64,000 nt of DNA, taken from Shinisaurus crocodilurus. Its lineage: Eukaryota; Chordata; Lepidosauria; Squamata; Shinisauridae. The notes beneath the pieces are model-generated. The model was not told the origin of the DNA, did no database searches, and worked only from the letters and a program-made list of their open reading frames with translations. Of the stretch, positions 56,926 through 64,000 are shown piece after piece. The stretch lies in the NCBI GenBank assembly GCA_021292165.1, contig CM037885.1:5203042-5267041 (forward strand), written 5' to 3'. Positions within the stretch are counted from its first letter, which is position 1, and each line of letters begins with the position of its first letter. The position numbers were made by a program, and so were the translations under genes.

Positions 56926-58007
56926 CCTTCCAAAGTGCCATTTCAGCATTAGTGGAAGGGCAGTCACTGCTGGCAAGATCATGAAAAGCGAACAGTACAG
57001 GCTTTTTTGCAGCTCTTGCCAAGAGGCTCTGTAGCCGATTGCCGCAACCCACGATAAAATCAGTATCCCAGGTTTGGACAAAACAACAACTCATCATGGG
57101 CAAGAACAACCCTACAACAAGCCCTGGGTTCTCGGCATGGCTTGTTCCCGAAAAATAACAACCCCCCCCCCCCCCGCAGAATAACACTCCATGTTTGGAC
57201 GACAAGACAGCCCGCCATGTGACAGGGTGTCCGTGGTGGGTTGTCATGTGCAAACCGGAGTTGAGATTTGAATCGTTGGCATCTACCTCATTAACCCATG
57301 CTCCTAAAGACTACCTGGGGGTTATTTGGTGCTTTAATTGTGGGGGGGGGGGGACACCCTTAATGACATCCACAGACTCCACCCCTGACCCGCCCTAATT
57401 TTAGCCCAACATAGCCTTCTATAAATAATAGCTAAAGAGGCCATCACGAAATGTCGGGTGCGTGTATGTGTGTGTCCCATTTGGCCCTTCATAATTCAAG
57501 CATGGGGCTTATTTTCCTAGAGTCTGTGCTGAACCTGATGGGGAAGAGGCCACAATTCCTAAGAAATAGGCTGAACCCAGGTTTCCAGGGGAGGTGCCAG
57601 ATCTTAAATCGGCCAGAAAATGGTGCCCTTTGAGGTTGAACAATTTATCCCTAATCCCAGATCTGTGAGGGCTGGTTGCAGTTACTCAGTAGGGAAGAAA
57701 AGACACTCTGTGCATGCCTAAAGGCTCTTTCTGATTTATTAGCACGTCACACATTCCAGGACTAAGCTCTCACACAAAAGCTGAAACGAAGGTAAATTTC
57801 TCCTCTGCAGATCTTGATGGTGAATGTCCTTTGAATGTTCTCCAGGCGTATGAATCTTTTGTGAACATTTTATATTCATCTTCGGCATCTCATATCCACA
57901 GATTTCAACATTTGATGATGTCCTGGTTTGACAGCATCGGACAAGCAGCGATCACCATTGGTCAGTATCTGACAGCTGACTAGCAAGAGGATTGCAGTCC
58001 TATGCAC

Positions 58008-58133
58008 CAGCCTTCCCCAACCCAGCCCTCCAGATGTGTTGGACAACTTCCATCATCTTTCACTCCAACTCCACTGGGAATCAGTTGGGTTGTAGTCCAA
58101 CACAACTGGAGGAGACCAGGCTGGGGAAGGCTG
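58008..58133. mobile_element. palindromic MITE, CAGCCTTCCCCAACC family, TSD 7/8
   Basis: Flanks CTATGCAC (58000-58007) and CTATACAC (58134-58141). Ends CAGCCTTCCCCAACC and GCTGGGGAAGGCTG. Confidence 0.9.
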
Positions 58134-58157
58134 CTATACACACTTACCTGAGACAAA

Positions 58158-58291
58158 AGGCACAATCCTATGCGAGTTTAGATGGAGAAAAGGCCTACAA
58201 CTCCCAGCATGCCCCAGCCAGCTATGCTGGCTGGGGCATGCTGGGAGTTGTAGGCCTTTTTTCCATCTAAACTCGCATAGGATTGCTACCC
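58158..58291. mobile_element. palindromic MITE (family 3), near perfect
   Basis: Ends AGGCACAATCCTATGCGAGT and ACTCGCATAGGATTGC. The core CTACAACTCCCAGCATGC is present in both arms without change. The right flank is TAA; the left TSD is unclear. Confidence 0.85.
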
Positions 58292-59635
58292 TAAGCCTCG
58301 CTGAACTCAATGGAACTTACTTCTGAGTAGACATACAAAGAATTGCTGTTAGTCAATTTGTAGATTAACTTAATTCAACCAATTAACACATCAGTTGGAT
58401 ACTAAGGTCATAAAATTCCCAAATGTCAGATGTCAAATCTGAATATCGACATTTGAAAAATGGGCAAATTTTCAAAATTTTGCAGAATGTAATTTCAGCT
58501 TTATTTCACGTTGAGCATACATTCTGGAATTAAGTACTGGTACATTTTGTCGGTAACTTAAAGCCACATTAAATGGTTCACACATTAAGTTATCATTTTA
58601 TATTTATTAATATTAATCAGAAGTCTATACTGCAGAAGAACTGGGTGGGGTGGGTGGCAGCAGAACTGTCCAGAAAGAGAACCAGGTTCAGTATTGGATG
58701 TGGAGACGACTCTCATGTATTGTTGCTTATAGGTTAGAAGTTGAACCAACCCTAATTTTAAATCCTAATCTTCATGCTTGCAAATTTCAGAACAGAACTG
58801 AAAAAATTTCAGAACATTTTGGGGTGTAAATTTTAAGGTGAAAATCCAAGTTACAGACTTCACCAGAACCTTGAGTCTTCAATATCTCAGTGAAATCTGT
58901 AACAGGGAGATTCACATTTCAGTCCAAGTGTTGTTTTTTTTCAGGAAATGGACTGAGATGTGTGAACGTCTCAGAAATAACTGCACTGTCACTGCTTCTG
59001 CTACCCCATTCACTGGAAGAATCCCCAGCATTTTAAGCCCAGGTATTCCATTCTAATTTAAAAAGTATGGGATGGGCAGGAAATAGAACCCAGCTGCATA
59101 CGAGGTGGGGAATGATCCCGCTCCAAAATCAACAGTTTCATGCTGTGCTCCATTCCCTCCCATCCGTCACATCCATCTGTAGAGGTGTCTGGAAAAGTGT
59201 GGCCCCCATCAGCAGCCCATGCCCAGCAAACGGAACGATGCCAGGGGCTACCTGGATTGGTAGGCCTGTTCTCGGGGCATCACTGCCGCTTGGAGGCCAA
59301 GGCCTACCTGTTATGGAGCCTGCCGCTCGCACGGTGACTGTGGGGCACAGAGGGCCACACACCAGCGTCTCTGGCTTGAGGACGGCCAACAACCCTTGAG
59401 AAGGCTGCCGAGGCGCCACCCCCAATCCCTCCCTTCTTCCCCCCCATCACACCCTCATTAACTGCCTCTCACCTGAAGCCACAGTGTGCACCTGGCAACA
59501 GTGCTCCTTGGCTGTGAGCCAGTGCACCCAGGTGAGCTGTCCTGACAACTTGTGTTGGTTTTTGACAAGTGCACCATCGTCTCTCTCAAGTAGGTGTTAC
59601 TGCACAAGAATGGGGACTTATAGTGCCCCCCCCCA

Positions 59636-59780
59636 TCATAAGATATGCCTTGCTGGCTCAGACCACGAGTCCTTCTAGCCCACTGTTCTGTCTCCGGCCG
59701 CAGCCAGCCTTTTACCTTGTTGCCTTTGATACGGCCGGTTGCTTGCCCCCAGCAAACAGCGGTACGTGGCCTCCGACCAC
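59636..59780 (-). mobile_element. L3/CR1-type LINE fragment
   Basis: Reverse LINE end: AAGATATGCCTTGCTGGCTC, AGACCACGAGTCCTTCTAGC, CCACTGTTCTGTCTCC. Confidence 0.6.
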
Positions 59781-59804
59781 AGGAGCTCCACTTTTCTTGC
59801 CCTT

Positions 59805-60090
59805 TTGTTTTATTTATTGCATTTATCGTGTAAATGTAATAAATCGTATCTCCAAGGAGCTCAGGCTGGTGTACATTATTCTCCCCATAGCCCTCTGCCT
59901 ATGCTTTTATCTCCACAACAGCCCGGTGAAGTAGGTTAAGCTGAGAGAGAGAGGGAGTGGTCACCCAGTGAGCTTTGTCACTTTTTGCGGCTGAGTGGGG
60001 AATTTCAAAGCCGGTTCTCCCCAGTCCTAGCCCAAACACTTCAACCACTACCTAACCAATACTCTAACCACTCTAACCATATCAAGAGAG
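59805..60090 (-). mobile_element. diverged tRNA-type SINE
   Basis: TCCAAGGAGCTCAGGCTGGT, CAACAGCCCGGTGAAGTAGG, GTGGTCACCCAGTGAGCTTT, head with AACCACTACCTAACCAATAC. Confidence 0.65.
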
Positions 60091-60110
60091 AGTGTGATAT
60101 GACTAGTAGC

Positions 60111-60540
60111 CAGAGGCGGCGTTAGGGGGCGGCCTGCTACGGCTGGAGCCCCGAATCTTTCATTTGGAGCCCCAAATCTCTGGGAGGCCCTCTGCCCCAC
60201 CACCCTGCTGTCCAGGGGCACTTGCTGAAATAAAGGTACTGGGGCCCTGAGGATCTCTGTTACATCTGATCCCCCTGGATGTGCTGGCTTTTTGCCCACA
60301 GGTGCTTCCCCTCCTGCTGCCCCCCCAATCTTTCCGCCTGAGGTTTTTTTCCTGAAATCAAATGCCCGCCTCTCCCCTGTCCAAACATCCCTTTTGACAA
60401 ATAGGGTGTCCTTAGGGGACAAGGTCCTTTACAGACTTGAGAGCATATGTAAATTAGCATATGCAGATTTGTGGGGGGGGGGGTTTTCCGGCCCTGTGGG
60501 CCTGAGCCCTGGCTCTTTTCGGTACCTAACACCACCCCTG
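60111..60540. mobile_element. hAT-like element (CAGAGGCGGCGTTAGG), perfect 8-bp TSD
   Basis: 430 bp. Ends CAGAGGCGGCGTTAGG and CCTAACACCACCCCTG; CTAGTAGC on both sides (60103-60110 and 60541-60548). Confidence 0.92.
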
Positions 60541-61132
60541 CTAGTAGCCACGGGCACAAGCATTTTTTTGGTAAAATATAGAATCGAGACAGGAGAAGAA
60601 CCCCGCTTTCTGGCCTGTGTGACGACAACCCAAGTGCCAGACCAATTTCTTAGGTGCCAGCAGCCACAGTGGGCCTGGCTGTTTGCACCCATGCTAATAT
60701 CCGCCGGTAGGTTTATCCTTCTGTGAATGTGTCTTTTTAAAAACCTTCTACGTTTGTGTGGCCACTACCATACATGGTGGCAAGTGAGTTCCACAGGTTA
60801 GCGGCTGGGGGACGCTGGGAGCTGTAGTCCAACAGATCTGAAGGGCATGAGGTTGGAGAAAGCTGTGGATGCTCTTTCTACCTAGAGAGGGGGGGGGCAC
60901 CTCTCAGGTCGTTCAGACTGAGGCCCTCTTCCTGGATCTCCTGTCCTTGGCAGCTCCCCTTAACCCAACACCAGCTGTCTGTTCCATATGGAAGCATGGG
61001 GCAAATTCTCATGCCCTGTTGGGTCTCTGGATTGGCATACTAGTCCGACCCCAGCACCAGAAAAGTCATAGAACAGGACACAGGATGGCAATAGGGAGTG
61101 TTCCCCTACGTTGGAGATCCATTGGTCTAGAG

Positions 61133-61254
61133 CAGTGTTCTCCAACCTTGGGTCCCCAGATGTTTTTGGCCTACAACTCCCAGCATGCCCCAGCCAGCGT
61201 AGCTGGCTGGGGCATGCTGGGAGTTGTAGGCCAAAAACATCTGGGGACCCACTG
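61133..61254. mobile_element. palindromic hAT-like MITE (family 1), right end shortened, TSD 7/8
   Basis: Left arm complete; the right arm goes from GGGGACCC directly to ACTG. Flanks GTCTAGAG (61125-61132) and CTCTAGAG (61255-61262). Confidence 0.9.
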
Positions 61255-61439
61255 CTCTAGAGAAATAGGTCAGATCTGAGGGAAATGGCATCTCCCGCTG
61301 CTCCATCTCACCACCATCAAGCTCTGGGCCAGAGAGAGGCAGGTGAACGAGCAGGTGGCAGGGGTGAAGTGCAAGCCCAGGGGGGCTCCTGTCAGTGCCC
61401 CCCTGCTGGGGAGAGGACCCTCGGCCATGCTGACCCTTG

Positions 61440-61508
61440 ACAGCTGGCTGGGGCATGCTGGGAGTTGTAGGCCAAAAAACATCTGGGGACCCAGGTTGGA
61501 GAACACTG
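61440..61508. mobile_element. half copy of family 1 MITE
   Basis: Right arm only, from ACAGCTGGCTGGGGCATGCT to GGTTGGAGAACACTG. It is joined on the left to a fragment of the CAGTGC-type repeat (61263-61439). Confidence 0.85.
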
Positions 61509-61514
61509 AGCTAG

Positions 61515-61665
61515 AGTTCCAGACCAGGATCTGTAGACCTAGGTTCACATCTCCATGGAATCCACTAGGTGACCTCGGGACAGTCACTCTCTCTTGCAGT
61601 CTGCCCTACCTCTCAGGGTTGCTGTGAGGAAAGGTGGGGGATAGAAACGTAATGAATAAATAAGG
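61515..61665 (+). mobile_element. diverged tRNA-type SINE
   Basis: GGTTCACATCTCCATGGAAT, ACTAGGTGACCTCGGGACAG, CCTACCTCTCAGGGTTGCTG, TAATGAATAAATAA. Confidence 0.65.
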
Positions 61666-62833
61666 TGAATAAGCGGCATGGAGAGAGAACAGGTGGAGAC
61701 ATTCAAGGCTGCAGGGATATCGCCTTGACTTCTGCAAGGACTGCTGCCAGTCCTAAGGGGATATATCAGCAAAGAAGGGCAGAAAGGGGGGGTGCGGCAA
61801 ACCTAGGGGGAGCTGAAGGGTGAGGAGGAGTGTTTGCTCCCGGAGACAGAAGTCGCTCGGTAGCCTGTGTAGGGTTTGGAGGAGCTTCCTGGGGGTGATG
61901 GGGATTGCAGTCCAAATCTGGAGGGCACCCAGGTTGGGGAAGGCTAGTTTAGAGTCTGAACTTCAGACTAGGGGAGGCAAGTGCATGACCCAGATGACAA
62001 GCGAGGGGGGGGGGATTTTGTCAGTCGAGTTCTGTAGAGAGGTGAGGAGCCCAGCTCCGACCATGGAAAGCCAGAGAGAAGAATGTTCCATGAGATGACC
62101 AGAGCAGAAGGCAGCAAGCACGTCCGTCAGCCAAAAGGATGTCTTTTTTTCACTCTTGGCTGTTACAATGCGACTGCCTCCTTCTGTTTTGCTGAAGCAA
62201 ACTTTCCGTGCGCCCCCCACCCCCCATCAGCCCAATGCACGTACCACCTTCTCTGGGGACACCTCGGTGAATAATTCAGGACTCCGGCTGGTTCTGACAC
62301 TCCGACGTCTTCTCCCTGGATGGGGCTTGTCATATCCTATCCTGTCTCCGAGTCTCTCCGCTCGGGAAAGTGGCCGAGACCTGGTGTGACCTTCGAAGCC
62401 TAGGAGGGGGGGCAGGGCAGAGCTTCCTCTGTGACACACAACTTTCTGGAGCTCAGCCCCAGACCTCTGTGTGTGCAGCCCACAGACATGCCGCGCACAA
62501 GGGGTGCTGGCGGCAAAATTCAGAAAGGCCCAAACTCTCGTTCTTGGATACAAAGTTGTCTGTCAAATTAAAAGGAGGAGGGGAGTGGAAGCCCATGTCT
62601 TTTAACCAGGGTGCAACAGTTGATCGATTAATCAGTTATAGATGTGTCTATAAAAACAACTTTTAATCAACTAAAAAGTGCCCTTGATTAATCCGGCAGA
62701 AGAAATATAATTTTCAATGCGAGCGCTTGTAAAAAATGGAAGAGGACAACAAGCCCCCTCTTAAAAGAGGCCTCCTCCCTTCTCCCTCGCCTAGGGAGAA
62801 AGGCCTCTGCTAAGAGGGTTCCCTCACCTAAAA

Positions 62834-62954
62834 CAGCCTCCTCCAGCCAGGTGCTCTCCAGATGTGTCAGACAGCAACTCCCTCACCAGGCTGGCTGGGG
62901 ATGATGGGAGTTGCAGTTGGATACATCTAGAGGGCTCCAGGCTGGCAACGGCTG
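62834..62954. mobile_element. palindromic MITE, CAGCCTTCCCCAACC family, TSD 6/8
   Basis: Flanks ACCTAAAA (62826-62833) and CTCTAAAA (62955-62962). Ends CAGCCTCCTCCAGCC and GGCTGGCAACGGCTG. Confidence 0.75.
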
Positions 62955-63715
62955 CTCTAAAAACAACAATAACAGAAAAGGTATGCTTCTTGCTTCAGAA
63001 ATATTGTTTTTACCCACATGCAAATTTAATTGATAAGAGTATTCAATTAATCAGCTAAAACTCGTAGGATTAGTTGATTAAAAGTTCTTTAATCCGGTTT
63101 ATTCACCACGGTTTGTTATCTCAGTTGGGTTTCAGACAACACGATAACCCACGTTTCAACGACAAGCCATGGTTCAATGACAACCCACACTCGACCCATA
63201 CTCAGCCCTTGAGTGTGGATCATTGTGTTGTCTGAACCTGCTCTCTCCCTCCATCGCCTCATTACCCAGACTCTCTTATCCACTTCTTAATTTGAACTAG
63301 TCATCAACCACTGGACCTGTTTGTGATGCTGCTGGTGCTCAGCCCTGGAATGTGTTAAGGACAGTGGAGAGAAGGTCTCTGAGCATACCAGGAGTGCATT
63401 TACCCTTCACCACTGAGTAGCTGCAGCCTAACTTCACAAACATCTGTGATTCTGGTCCAAAGTTTCCCCACCAGAAAGTGTGGCTTCCAGGCACATTTGA
63501 TTTCCACAGTGCCTCTATTTAAAAGTACATAAATGCACCGCACCACTCATCATGGTGTATAATCATCTTTTGATGTTGTGTCATCCTAAGTAGTCGAGTT
63601 CTCTTCCAACTCTTGGCGATGCTAGTAATACACACCTGATCATGTCCAGCCTGAGGCATTCTGGTTCTTGAGGAAGGAAATCTAAAGGGGACACACAGAC
63701 ACACACTAAGGGCAC

Positions 63716-63953
63716 AATGAGCCAGTGTGGTGTAGTGGTTAGAGTGTTAGACTAGGACTCAGGAGATCTGGGTTCTATTCCCCGCTCGGCCATGAAACTC
63801 ACTGGGTGACTTTGGGCCAGTCACTGACTCTCAGCCTAACCTACCTCACAGGGTTGTTGTGAGGATAACATGGAGAGGAGGAGGACTATGTAAGCCACCT
63901 TGGGTTCCTTGCAGGAAAAAAGGCGGGGTATAAATATAATAAATAAATAAATA
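63716..63953 (+). mobile_element. tRNA-derived squamate SINE, complete
   Basis: Best copy in the window. A-box region GTGTGGTGTAGTGGTTAGAG, B-box-like GGGTTCTATTCC (about 63770-63781), GGGTGACTTTGGGCCAGTCA, CCTCACAGGGTTGTTGTGAG, GCCACCTTGGGTTCCTTGCA, GGCGGGGTATAAATATAATA, AATAAATAAATAA. Confidence 0.93.
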
Positions 63954-64000
63954 ATCCTATGTATGTTTAAACAGAAAAAAAAGCCAATGCTGGGAGTTGT
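63952..64000. mobile_element. palindromic MITE (family 3), cut by the window end
   Basis: AATCCTATGTATGTTTAAAC, AGAAAAAAAAGCC, TGCTGGGAGTTGT: left end and the start of the core, directly after the SINE tail. Confidence 0.7.

Larger units (their letters stand above)
49621..64000. other. region downstream of NOVA2, no gene recognised
   Basis: I looked for the neighbours expected from mammalian order (for example NANOS2, with a CCHC zinc-finger pair) and saw none. Repeats are listed separately. 51250-51640 is unique, T- and A-rich and could be distal 3' UTR. I see nothing assignable in about 50680-52370, 52680-53860, 54170-55140, 57240-57990, 58300-59630, 61950-62610 and 63240-63710. Confidence 0.6.

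Noticed and set aside
59300..59345. Possible 30-nt minus-strand microexon with CCACAG and GTAGGC borders
   Set aside because: Borders this short arise by chance; no conserved peptide and no neighbouring exons found.
49621..64000. NANOS2 or other syntenic neighbour
   Set aside because: No Cys-rich zinc-finger frame or other recognisable conserved exon on either strand in this part.

Overview
The window is vertebrate nuclear DNA, almost certainly from a squamate reptile. It carries three coding exons of a brain RNA-binding protein gene, NOVA2, in a background of squamate-type repeats: tRNA-headed SINEs ending in a (TAAA)n-like tail, 5S-rRNA-headed SINEs, CR1/L3 LINE 3' ends, a short L1 3' end, hAT, Harbinger-like and Tigger-like MITEs, and many (CA)n runs. 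Nothing bacterial, no CRISPR array and no compact operon is present. The species cannot be named from the sequence.

Gene layout (+ strand): 1-17787 is the 3' part of intron 1; exon 1, with the start codon and N-terminal nuclear localisation region, is not in the window. Exon 2 (17788-17931) and exon 3 (32150-32316) together encode KH1. Exon 4 (39530-40546) encodes KH2, an alanine-rich spacer, KH3 and the stop codon. The splice sites are canonical and the phases fit. A long, AT-rich 3' UTR follows, probably to at least 47-49 kb; its end is uncertain. From about 49.6 kb to the end I see only repeats and unassigned unique sequence.

Repeat layout: introns 1-3 and the downstream region hold at least ten copies of one near-perfect palindromic hAT-like MITE, most with an intact 8-bp target-site duplication (TSD) I could read off. 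There are also a second 8-bp-TSD palindromic family, a third palindromic family with a 3-bp TTA/TAA TSD, and several longer hAT-like elements. One site is three layers deep (SINE, hAT, hAT; 9.9-11.4 kb). A roughly 1.4-kb fold-back structure lies at 55.5-56.9 kb.

Most interesting observations: (1) two palindromic MITE families with different termini and different TSD lengths share the same central core, and a hybrid element at 35.9 kb joins a third terminus to it; (2) that core resembles the ZNF143/THAP11 motif in inverted pairs; (3) three RFX X-box-like palindromes lie in NOVA2 introns, one perfect and inside a GC-rich block in intron 2; (4) hairpin-forming MITEs sit in the probable NOVA2 3' UTR; (5) the exon-4 spacer mixes NOVA2 and NOVA1 features, suggesting an ancestral state.
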